Below are positions 6,936-13,292 of a stretch of 13,292 nt of DNA, piece after piece. The number at the start of each line of letters is the position of its first letter. Positions within the stretch are counted from its first letter, which is position 1. The notes under the pieces were generated by a model. It was not told the origin of the DNA. It made no database searches and saw only the letters and a list, made by a program, of their open reading frames with translations. This stretch comes from Chloroflexota bacterium. Its GTDB lineage: Bacteria > Chloroflexota > Dehalococcoidia > RBG-13-53-26. The DNA is taken from the NCBI GenBank assembly GCA_030616195.1, contig JAUWXW010000016.1, positions 1 to 13,292 on the forward strand, written 5' to 3'. Both the position numbers and the translations under genes were made by a program.

Positions 6936-8087
6936 ATGGAATTTGCTCTTTCGGGAGAGGAAGAGGCCTTTCGCCAGGAGGTTCGAGACTTCCTCGACAA
7001 GGAAGCGACTCCTGAGCTTATAAGGGAGGCCGAATCTGGTCTGGGATGGGGTCCTTGCATCTGGGAACTCGTCCGCAAACTGGGCAGGAAGCGTTGGTTA
7101 GGTCTTTCCTGGCCGAAGGAGTATGGGGGCATGGGGCTTTCGCCGATCTACCGCTTCATACTCCTTGAGGAGCTGGATTATGGTAGAGTGTTGCCTGAAG
7201 GAACCTTGGTGGGAGCAACTATGGCTGGCCCCACAATCATGCTCCACGGAACGGAGGAACAGAAAAGGGAGTATCTTCCCAGAATCGCCAGGGGTGAAAT
7301 CGAATTTGCTCTGGGCTATACCGAACCGCAGGCCGGTTCCGATGTTGCCAGCTTGGAACTTCGGGCGGAGGAAGCTGAAGACTGCTACGTCCTGAGCGGA
7401 CAGAAGCTTTTCAACACTAGGACTCACTATTCCCAATATCACTGGCTGGGGGTTCGAACCGACACCCATGCGCCCAAGCACAGGGGTATCTCCCTTTTTA
7501 TTGTGGATCTGAAGAGCCCGGGGATAACTATTAGCCCTTTATGGACCCTGGGCGGGGTGAGAACGAACGAGGTTTTCTACGATAACGTTGTGGTTCCGAA
7601 GAAGAATTTGGTGGGAGAGAAGAATCGTGGATTCTACTATATGCTCACCGCCCTTGAGTTCGAGCGTGTCATTTCTGTGGGAGCGATAAGGAGAGTTTTT
7701 GAAGAGGTATTGAAGTATGTCAAGGATAGGCCTGCCTTAAAGCATAATGTGCTCGTCCGGCAGAAGATAGCTGAGATAGGAACAGAAATTGAGGCGGCAA
7801 GGTTGTTCATCTATCGATTGGCTTGGCTGCAAACCAGGCGTATCGTCACCAGCTACGAAGCTGCTGCTTTGAAGGTTTTTGTCAGTGAGCTGCATCAGAG
7901 GCTGGCAAGTTCAGCCATGGACATCCTCGGACTTCACGGGCAGCTTCAAACGAACTCCAAGTGCGTGCCTCTTGATGGGAAGATAGAACGCTTGTGCCGG
8001 GAAAGCCTGTATTATACCTTTGCCGGAGGGAGTTCGGAGATACTGAGGAGCACTATCGCTACCAGAGGTCTCGGGCTTCCCAGATAA
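6936..8087 (+). CDS. Acyl-CoA dehydrogenase
   Basis: This is an FAD-dependent acyl-CoA dehydrogenase (383 residues, normal length) that would introduce an alpha-beta double bond into an acyl-CoA and pass electrons to ETF. It has the N-terminal helical domain (MEFALSGEEEAFRQEVRDFL), the middle beta domain with LGYTEPQAGSDVAS (126-139) and the C-terminal helical domain ending FAGGSSEILRSTIATRGLGLP. The medium-chain-type catalytic Glu (the YEGT motif) is Gly here. Glu243 in ALEFERV aligns with the alternative base used by isovaleryl- and long-chain-type enzymes, so it probably keeps activity and may prefer a branched or cyclic substrate. ATG 6936 has GGAG about seven bases upstream. The gene lies 13 bases after OYE1, which suggests paired desaturation and reduction steps on related intermediates. 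Confidence 0.93.
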   Translation: MEFALSGEEEAFRQEVRDFLDKEATPELIREAESGLGWGPCIWELVRKLGRKRWLGLSWPKEYGGMGLSPIYRFILLEELDYGRVLPEGTLVGATMAGPTIMLHGTEEQKREYLPRIARGEIEFALGYTEPQAGSDVASLELRAEEAEDCYVLSGQKLFNTRTHYSQYHWLGVRTDTHAPKHRGISLFIVDLKSPGITISPLWTLGGVRTNEVFYDNVVVPKKNLVGEKNRGFYYMLTALEFERVISVGAIRRVFEEVLKYVKDRPALKHNVLVRQKIAEIGTEIEAARLFIYRLAWLQTRRIVTSYEAAALKVFVSELHQRLASSAMDILGLHGQLQTNSKCVPLDGKIERLCRESLYYTFAGGSSEILRSTIATRGLGLPR

Positions 8088-8178
8088 GTTCTGAGGCTTT
8101 GTGTCTCTCTAAGGTTAAAGAAATCGGGCGGCCAATGATGACAAAAAGCTAATAACCTGCATTCATAGGAGGCAAAAG

Positions 8179-9033
8179 ATGAAAGCGATTGATATTCACC
8201 TGCATTTGGGCACGCCGGAGTATAACAAAGCCATGGGCCGCTATTTTTCCGAGGAGATGCGGGAATATTACCGGGCAACGGAATTTGATGCCAGTACAGA
8301 GAAGTTAGTTGACGAATACCGGAGATTGGGTATTAAAGCCACCCCGGTGGGTTGGGATACCGAAACAGTAACTGGGAGCCCGCCCTTTAGCCATGATTCT
8401 CTTGCTGAGCTGGTAAGAGATTATCCTGACGTTTTCATTGGTGCCTGGGCTTGTGTTGACCCGTGGAAAGGTGAGGCGGCCCTCAGGGAACTGGAGAGGG
8501 CAATCAAAGAGCTGGGGCTGATAGGGGCCAAGTTCCAGCAAGGAGCCCAGAATTTTGCTGCTAATGATAGGAGATTTTACCCCCTGTGGGAAAAGTGCGT
8601 GGAGATGAACATCCCGGTTCAAATCCACAGTGGTACTACCGGCGTGGGTGCTGGCAGTCCCGGTGGGCTTGGCATCCACTTGAAGTACTATCACCCAATG
8701 ATAATAGATGATCTAGCCGCGGACTTCCCTAAACTGACCATAATTGCCCTGCACCCATCATGGCCCTGGCAAAGTGACATGATAGCAGTTCTGGTGCACA
8801 AAGCAAATGTCTATAATGACCTGTCTGGTTGGAGACCAAAGTACTTCGACCCAGAGTTAGTAAGGAATATTGACCGGCTTCAGGATAAATTCATGTTTGG
8901 CACCGAGAACCCGATCGTTTTCCGCCCTGAGAAATGGCTCGATGATTTTGAGAAGTTAGGGTTTAAGCCTGAGGTGATTGAAAAGGTCCTTTACAAGAAT
9001 GCCGAGCGGGTTTTGAATCTGAAGATGGATTGA
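8179..9033 (+). CDS. Amidohydrolase_2-family metal-dependent hydrolase/decarboxylase (ACMSD-like)
   Basis: This is a 284-residue TIM-barrel protein of the amidohydrolase 2 group (COG2159-like), which includes aminocarboxymuconate-semialdehyde and resorcylate decarboxylases as well as hydrolases and hydratases. Metal-binding marks are the N-terminal DIHLHLG (H7, H9), His150 in VQIHSGT and His192 in IALHPSWPW. The last ligand of the family, normally Asp in a GTDxP or GSDxP motif, is Glu243 in FGTENP. The Lys-x-His-Pro motif after strand 3 is also altered (GAKFQQGAQNF). No signal peptide is seen, so it is cytoplasmic. ATG 8179 has a strong AGGAGG seven bases upstream. It lies among CoA-ester genes, 91 bases after the acyl-CoA dehydrogenase, so a decarboxylation, hydration or C-C hydrolysis step in that pathway is a reasonable inference. 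The reaction itself is not determined. Confidence 0.87.
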   Translation: MKAIDIHLHLGTPEYNKAMGRYFSEEMREYYRATEFDASTEKLVDEYRRLGIKATPVGWDTETVTGSPPFSHDSLAELVRDYPDVFIGAWACVDPWKGEAALRELERAIKELGLIGAKFQQGAQNFAANDRRFYPLWEKCVEMNIPVQIHSGTTGVGAGSPGGLGIHLKYYHPMIIDDLAADFPKLTIIALHPSWPWQSDMIAVLVHKANVYNDLSGWRPKYFDPELVRNIDRLQDKFMFGTENPIVFRPEKWLDDFEKLGFKPEVIEKVLYKNAERVLNLKMD

Positions 9034-9155
9034 GCTTGAGGCTCCTGGTTGCTTCCAGAGCCCGGCGATTAGCCCTTGGAGTGAGGGCACGCAACTATGA
9101 CCGGCCCAGTCATGGCGCTCTGCGGAACGGAGAAACAGATGAAGGAGGACAAGCG

Positions 9156-9941
9156 ATGGAATACAAACATATCATCTTTGAAAAGAAGAACGGGGTAGGT
9201 AAGATCACCTTAAATCGCCCCGAGGTGTTCAATGCCTTGCACCCAGACACACACATGGAAATACGGGCGGCACTCAAGGATATTGAGGAAGATGAAGCGA
9301 TACGGGTGGCGATAATCACTGGTGCTGGCGGAGCGTTCTCTGCCGGTGCAGACCTGGGCTATATTAAGACCATCCTTGACAGCCCCCAGAAGATAGCCGC
9401 CTACGGCCAGATTTTTCATGACACAAATGCTATGATCGAAAGCATGGCCAAGCCAGTGATAGCCGTGATTAATGGCCTCTGTTTCGCTGGAGCAATTGAA
9501 CTGATGGAGGCATGTGACATAGCCATCGCTGACGAGGCTGCTCGGATAGGAGACCAGCATGCTGTCTATGGGCTCATGCCCGGTGGGGGTGGTACACAGA
9601 GGCTCCCTCGGCTGATACCAAGGAGAAAGGCGAAGGAGCTTCTGCTTACTGGCGACTGGATAACGTGTAAAGAAGCTGAGACACTCGGGCTCATAAACAA
9701 AGCTGTCCCGGCTGACAAGCTCGAGGAAGCGGTGAATGAAATGACGCAGAAGCTGTTGCAACGAAGCCCAATGGCATCGAAATTCATCAAGTACGCCGTG
9801 AATCGGGGGCTTGAAGTCGATTTGTACTCAGGTGTGGAAATAGAAAAGGGAGCTGCGTCAGCCCACGTTAACACCGAAGACTTCAAGGAAGGGATAGCGG
9901 CTTTCAACGAAAAGAGGAAGCCCGTCTTTCCGGGAAGATGA
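9156..9941 (+). CDS. Enoyl-CoA hydratase/isomerase-family protein (ECH2)
   Basis: This is a crotonase-fold protein of 261 residues, typical family length. It shows GKITLNRPEVFNAL, the oxyanion-hole segments GGAFSAGADL (58-67) and NGLCFAGAIELMEACDIAI, and the MPGGGGTQRLPRLI block (141-154). Against rat hydratase, Glu144 is kept as E115 (in AIEL), but catalytic Glu164 is replaced by His135 in IGDQHAVYGLMPGGG. A GDQH version of this segment seems to mark a distinct, poorly characterised subgroup, so the reaction may not be simple hydration. The frame could extend upstream to 9030, but those 42 residues are not family-like. ATG 9156 is preceded by AAGGAGG (9142-9148) at seven bases and begins with the family MEYKHIIFE. 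It is the last plus-strand gene of the cluster and converges with OYE2. Confidence 0.9.
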   Translation: MEYKHIIFEKKNGVGKITLNRPEVFNALHPDTHMEIRAALKDIEEDEAIRVAIITGAGGAFSAGADLGYIKTILDSPQKIAAYGQIFHDTNAMIESMAKPVIAVINGLCFAGAIELMEACDIAIADEAARIGDQHAVYGLMPGGGGTQRLPRLIPRRKAKELLLTGDWITCKEAETLGLINKAVPADKLEEAVNEMTQKLLQRSPMASKFIKYAVNRGLEVDLYSGVEIEKGAASAHVNTEDFKEGIAAFNEKRKPVFPGR

Positions 9942-10140
9942 CTTTGCCCAAATGGGGTGGTGTACTAAGTATGAGCTAGCGTCTCTTTACTCTATTACAG
10001 GTAGCCACTCATTGACAACTCTTATCGCGGTTTGTGAAGCCCTTCACCACTGAGACAGTTCAGCTGAGATCACCGCATCGGTTGCCGGCACCGCCATCGC
10101 CAAAGCAACTGTGGCGGCATCTGGTAGAAGAAAATAATCC
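9942..10140. other. 199-base convergent intergenic region between ECH2 and OYE2
   Basis: The two opposing operons end here. Only weak hairpins are visible: GTGAA/TTCAC at 10034-10047 with a short loop, and CCGCCA...TGGCGG near 10090-10116. Neither is followed by a clear T-run in either transcript direction. No gene or RNA is supported. Reading frames entering it from OYE2 are shadows. Confidence 0.45.
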
Positions 10141-12078
10141 CTAGAGCTGCCGGGCAACAGCATGACCCTCGTGGATCGCATGGTAAATGCGGCGTGGTTC
10201 CACACAATCGCCAACGCTGTATACTTCCAGTCCCCGCTTCTGCAATGCGTTGGCCAGGCTGTCATTAGGCGTGAACTTCGGCGCCACAACTACGATATCG
10301 GCTGGAAAGGTACTCTCCTTCCCCTCTTTGTCGACGGCTACAACACCTGCATGGCTAATTTCCTCGACACTCATGCCGTAGACCACCTCAAGGCCCTTCA
10401 CAGCCATCACCTCCCACATGGCCAGCATATCTGCGGCAGAGACTACGGTGCTTATTGCTGTCATCATCTCCATCATGTCCGCGCTGAGAAGTATAGTCAC
10501 CTTTTTGCCCTGCTCGGCGAGATACAGAGCTGCGTCAATGCAGCCATGCTCCCACTCTGAAGCTACTACGACAACCTTCTCACCCTTTACCTTGCCCTGG
10601 TAGGCCTCCACTGCGTCGATGACAAACGCCTTGTCCATCCCCTTCAGGCTGGGCTTTTGTATATGAGCGCCTGTGGCTAGGATAACGGCGTCGAAGCCGT
10701 TGTCCTCAACGGTTTTGGCAGTGGCTTCCTCCTGCTTGACCGTTACCCCCAGCTTGTCGAGTTGAGTGGTGAAGTAGGTTATTAGCTGTCGCCGTTCCTT
10801 CTTATATTCAGGTGCAGAATCTTCGATAAGATTCCCTCCCAATTTCCTTTTTTCATAAAGGGTCACTTGGTGACCCTTTATGGCCGCTACCCTGGCCACT
10901 TCGAGTCCGCCTGGTCCGCCACCTACCACAGCCACTTTCCTGGCCTTAGCTACCGGCTCTAGTGACTGCTGGTAAGCCACGGCCAGTTCAGCATTTACAG
11001 TGCAGGTTACCGGCTCGTTTTTCATGATTGCGTCGAAGCACCCCTCGGTACATCTTATGCAGGGGCGGATTTCGTTTACCCTTCCTTGCCTTGCCTTCTG
11101 CGGGAAATAAGGATCAGCGAGTAACGGCCTGCAGACACAAATGATGTCTGCTTTCCCGAAGGCCAGGATCTCCTCTGCCAAATTCGGGCTGCTGATGCTG
11201 CCAACAGCCATCACTGGGATGCTGACTGCCTTTTTAACCATCGCCGCCAGATCAACATTGCAGCCCTGAGGGAAGTATACCGGCTGAATTGTGTGGTGCA
11301 CCGTGAGGAAGCCGCCCGCCGACGCGTGGATAACGTCCACCCCGTTGCGCTCCAACTGGCGGGCAAACTCGATAGACTCCTCTATGGTCACCCCGCCAGG
11401 AATGAAGTCGGTTACACTTATTTTTACACAAATGGGGAAATCCTTACCCAACCGGCGTCGGACATTTTCGTAAACCTCCATGGGAAACCTCATCCGGTTC
11501 TCAAAGCTCCCACCATAGGGATCGGTGCGTTTGTTGCGGACTGGTGAGAGAAACTGGCCCAACAGGTGCTCATGGGCAGCGTGAATCTCGACAGTGTCAA
11601 AGCCAGCCTCTTGAGCCCTGACGGCAGCCAGACCGAAGGCATCTACCAACTCTTCGATCTCCTCAATGCTTGGTTCTTGAGGAATCTGCTCCCCCATGGT
11701 TGTTGTATAGGGAACGGCCGACGGTGCCACTATCGGCGGCCCCACCGCTCTGCCTCCTCCTAGGTGGCCTAACTGGATGCCAGCCCGGGCACCATTCTCT
11801 TTGATGGCCTGGGCCAGTTTTGCTAAGTCTGGGATGCGGTCGTCTCTCGATATTGAAAACTCTCGTTCAAGGCCTTTGGCTCCCTTTTCATCCACATATG
11901 AAGTCTCTACCATGACTAACCCCACCCCACCCCTTGCCTGCTCTGCGTAAAAGTCCAACAACAGGGGCGTTGCCGTGCCGTCTGTAGCAGCGTAATTCGT
12001 AGCGCCTGCTGAGCGCGCCAGTCGATTTTTGACCTCCATAGAGCCAATCTTGATGGGCTTGAACAGATTATCAAACAT
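10141..12078 (-). CDS. Old Yellow Enzyme-type oxidoreductase, 2,4-dienoyl-CoA reductase/TMADH-like (OYE2)
   Basis: This is the second iron-sulfur flavoprotein reductase in the window, 645 residues from the preferred start. The FMN barrel has MFDNLFKPIKIGSMEVKNRL, IQLGHLGGGR, EIHAAHEHLLGQFLSP and DPYGGSFENRMRF. Cluster cysteines C340, C343, C347 and C359 have the normal x2, x3, x11 spacing. The FAD motif VVGGGPGGLEVA (about 384-395) is intact. The second dinucleotide segment reads VVVVASEWEHGCIDAALYLAEQG and lacks the GxGxxG glycines, so NAD(P)H binding there is doubtful, as in trimethylamine dehydrogenase-type relatives. ATG 12078 is preferred over ATG 12099: AAGGAGAGG lies seven bases before it, and the N-terminus then matches OYE1. 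It follows the alcohol dehydrogenase by 27 bases and is probably co-transcribed with it. A 13-base perfect inverted repeat lies within its FAD-motif region. Confidence 0.9.
   Translation of the reverse strand: MFDNLFKPIKIGSMEVKNRLARSAGATNYAATDGTATPLLLDFYAEQARGGVGLVMVETSYVDEKGAKGLEREFSISRDDRIPDLAKLAQAIKENGARAGIQLGHLGGGRAVGPPIVAPSAVPYTTTMGEQIPQEPSIEEIEELVDAFGLAAVRAQEAGFDTVEIHAAHEHLLGQFLSPVRNKRTDPYGGSFENRMRFPMEVYENVRRRLGKDFPICVKISVTDFIPGGVTIEESIEFARQLERNGVDVIHASAGGFLTVHHTIQPVYFPQGCNVDLAAMVKKAVSIPVMAVGSISSPNLAEEILAFGKADIICVCRPLLADPYFPQKARQGRVNEIRPCIRCTEGCFDAIMKNEPVTCTVNAELAVAYQQSLEPVAKARKVAVVGGGPGGLEVARVAAIKGHQVTLYEKRKLGGNLIEDSAPEYKKERRQLITYFTTQLDKLGVTVKQEEATAKTVEDNGFDAVILATGAHIQKPSLKGMDKAFVIDAVEAYQGKVKGEKVVVVASEWEHGCIDAALYLAEQGKKVTILLSADMMEMMTAISTVVSAADMLAMWEVMAVKGLEVVYGMSVEEISHAGVVAVDKEGKESTFPADIVVVAPKFTPNDSLANALQKRGLEVYSVGDCVEPRRIYHAIHEGHAVARQL
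10854..10882. repeat. Perfect 13-base inverted repeat inside OYE2
   Basis: CATAAAGGGTCAC (10854-10866) and GTGACCCTTTATG (10870-10882) are exact reverse complements around a three-base TTG spacer. The repeat encodes the KGHQVTLYE segment after the FAD-binding Rossmann motif. The GHxVT peptide itself favours GGTCAC/GTGACC-like codons, so part of the symmetry may be forced by the protein. Any regulatory role is unproven. Confidence 0.6.
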
Positions 12079-12105
12079 CAATTTGCCTCTCCTTGCCATA
12101 ACTTC

Positions 12106-13206
12106 TCAGGGAAGAATGACGCTTTTTACCGCTTCTCCTTTTTCCAGTGCCTCGACAGCCTTATTTATCTCCTCCAGCTTGAAGGTCCCAGTGATTAGCT
12201 TATCCAAGGGAATCTTCCCATCCGTGTAGAGGCTAACGTATCGGGGCATGTCTACTATCGGTCTCATGAAACCGGCTGGGACACCGACGATGCTTTTGCC
12301 AAGGAGAAAGCCGAAACCATCGAACGGGACAGTGAGCCCAAAGGGAACCGCTCCTACTATTACTACTGTTCCTGAACTCTTAATCATATTAAATGCCTGA
12401 CTGATTAGATCCGGTTTGCCAACACATTCAAAGGCAAAATCAACTGGACCGATATCCAGTACTGTGCGTTCTACCGGGTTCTCTTTTGAAGCATTGATAG
12501 TAAGGGTAGCTCCTAGCTCCTTGGCTACGGCTAACTTGTTGTCCAATACATCCACAGCCACAATCTTACTCGCACCAATAAGCTTGGCTCCCATTATGGC
12601 ACTTAGCCCCACAGAGCCACAGCCAAGAACGGCCACACTAGCTCCTGGCTCCACCCTAATCCTTGGGTTGCTAATCACTGAACCAAGTCCAGTACCGAGT
12701 CCACAGCCAAGGCCAGCTATTCTTTCCAAGGGGACATCTTCCTGCACCTTTGCCACCCCAGTCTCTGGCACGACAACATACTCGGCGAAAGAGGACTGAC
12801 AGAAAACATGATGTATGCTCTCACCATCCTTGCTCAAACGAGAGGTACCATCAAGCAGTGTGCCCGTCATCATTGGCTGAGCAGCGTTCTCACACCAATA
12901 AGGTTGACCTGTAGCACAGCTAACACATTTCCCGCAGGAGACGATAACACCCATCAAAACGTGATCCCCGGGTTTGACCCTGGTTACTCCTTCACCCACT
13001 GCGTCCACTATCCCTGCTCCTTCATGACCGAGTACTGCCGGCAAGGGCATAGGAAACTCGCCCCTCATTATGTGGAGGTCAGTATGGCAAAACCCACAGA
13101 CTATGATCCTAACTCGAACCTCTCCCGCTTTTGGCTCAGCCAAATCTATTTCCTCCACTTTCAGCGGAGCATTAACCTCATATAGCACAGCCGCTTTAGT
13201 CTTCAT
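12106..13206 (-). CDS. Zinc-dependent medium-chain alcohol dehydrogenase (class I/III-like)
   Basis: This is a 366-residue MDR-superfamily alcohol dehydrogenase that would interconvert an alcohol and an aldehyde or ketone with NAD(H). Catalytic zinc ligands are C40 (in VCGFCHTDLH), H61 (GHEGAGIV) and C168 (GLGCGLGTGLG). The structural zinc cysteines C91, C94, C97 and C105 show the usual x2, x2, x7 spacing. The Rossmann motif GCGSVG (195-200) followed by Asp219 (KIVAVD) suggests NAD rather than NADP. His41 occupies the place of Arg47 of horse liver enzyme, a variable position. ATG 13206 has AAAGGA seven bases upstream. The C-terminus SVILP is intact. The gene is first in a minus-strand pair with OYE2. 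Its exact substrate is unknown; it could oxidise a hydroxyl intermediate of the same pathway. Confidence 0.93.
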   Translation of the reverse strand: MKTKAAVLYEVNAPLKVEEIDLAEPKAGEVRVRIIVCGFCHTDLHIMRGEFPMPLPAVLGHEGAGIVDAVGEGVTRVKPGDHVLMGVIVSCGKCVSCATGQPYWCENAAQPMMTGTLLDGTSRLSKDGESIHHVFCQSSFAEYVVVPETGVAKVQEDVPLERIAGLGCGLGTGLGSVISNPRIRVEPGASVAVLGCGSVGLSAIMGAKLIGASKIVAVDVLDNKLAVAKELGATLTINASKENPVERTVLDIGPVDFAFECVGKPDLISQAFNMIKSSGTVVIVGAVPFGLTVPFDGFGFLLGKSIVGVPAGFMRPIVDMPRYVSLYTDGKIPLDKLITGTFKLEEINKAVEALEKGEAVKSVILP

Positions 13207-13292
13207 TGCTTTTTCCTTTGGCTTCAGTATTATGTTTCTCGTTGCACCGCGGCAAGCACCTCTAGTGAATCGGCCTCAGCTCTATTTTCTCC
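13207..13292 (-). other. Upstream region of alcohol dehydrogenase with a possible end of another minus-strand gene
   Basis: On the minus strand one frame is open from the window edge for 20 codons, ending with RAEADSLEVLAAVQRET and a TAA at 13230-13232. It could be the C-terminus of an upstream gene 23 bases before the alcohol dehydrogenase, but it is too short to identify. A CATAAT (complement of 13229-13234) could be a -10 element, but no good -35 accompanies it at normal spacing. Both readings are weak. Confidence 0.2.

Noticed and set aside
9030..9155. 42-residue N-terminal extension of ECH2
   Set aside because: The encoded stretch is Arg/Ala-rich and unlike the crotonase family, while ATG 9156 has a strong RBS and the family N-terminus.
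10044..10289. 81-codon minus-strand frame running past the end of OYE2
   Set aside because: It overlaps the OYE2 C-terminus in another frame and shows no family signature.
12808..13185. 125-codon plus-strand frame opposite the alcohol dehydrogenase
   Set aside because: Antisense shadow of a well-supported zinc dehydrogenase; no independent evidence.
1..13292. CRISPR array, tRNA, rRNA, riboswitch, phage or toxin-antitoxin modules
   Set aside because: No regularly spaced repeats, RNA gene motifs or typical genes were seen on either strand.

Overview
The window is bacterial and densely coded. I suspect an anaerobic or facultatively anaerobic bacterium that degrades acids as CoA thioesters, possibly Chloroflexota (Dehalococcoidia-like) or a deltaproteobacterial lineage. 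This rests on gene content: SCP2-type thiolase, two enoyl-CoA hydratase-family proteins, acyl-CoA dehydrogenase, two iron-sulfur flavoprotein 'Old Yellow Enzyme' reductases and no oxygenase. Frequent AGG/AGA arginine codons and one TTG start also influenced the guess. No rRNA, tRNA or universal marker is present, so the assignment is weak.

Layout. (1) Bases 1-629 hold the C-terminal part of a thiolase cut by the window edge. (2) Bases about 631-866 hold the decayed, frameshifted C-terminal end of a DDE/rve-type transposase. (3) Bases 1042-3424 hold a soluble NarL-type two-component pair: a PAS-GAF-HisKA_3-HATPase kinase and a LuxR-type response regulator. Their genes overlap by about 70 bases, and a good promoter candidate lies about 100 bases upstream. 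(4) After a 388-base spacer, five plus-strand genes run from 3813 to 9941: enoyl-CoA hydratase-like (ECH1), a 2,4-dienoyl-CoA-reductase-like OYE (OYE1), acyl-CoA dehydrogenase, an amidohydrolase_2-family protein and a second enoyl-CoA hydratase-like protein (ECH2). A GC-rich stem-loop and a possible internal promoter separate ECH1 from OYE1. OYE1 and the acyl-CoA dehydrogenase are 13 bases apart. (5) On the minus strand, convergent with this group, a zinc alcohol dehydrogenase is followed 27 bases later by a second OYE-type reductase (OYE2).

How the genes may work together. The set has the pieces of a beta-oxidation-like route: alcohol or aldehyde oxidation, acyl-CoA dehydrogenation, enoyl or dienoyl reduction, hydration or isomerisation, and thiolysis, plus one metal-dependent hydrolase or decarboxylase. 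Several enzymes depart from family consensus at mechanistic positions. ECH1 has Trp and ECH2 has His where crotonases carry one of the two catalytic glutamates. OYE1 has shifted iron-sulfur cysteines, OYE2 lacks the second Gly-rich nucleotide motif, and the amidohydrolase has Glu in place of the last metal-binding Asp. Together these suggest a specialised pathway, perhaps for a cyclic, branched or dicarboxylic acid, rather than housekeeping fatty-acid oxidation. The substrate cannot be read from the sequence. The neighbouring sensor kinase and regulator could control the cluster, but that link is only positional.
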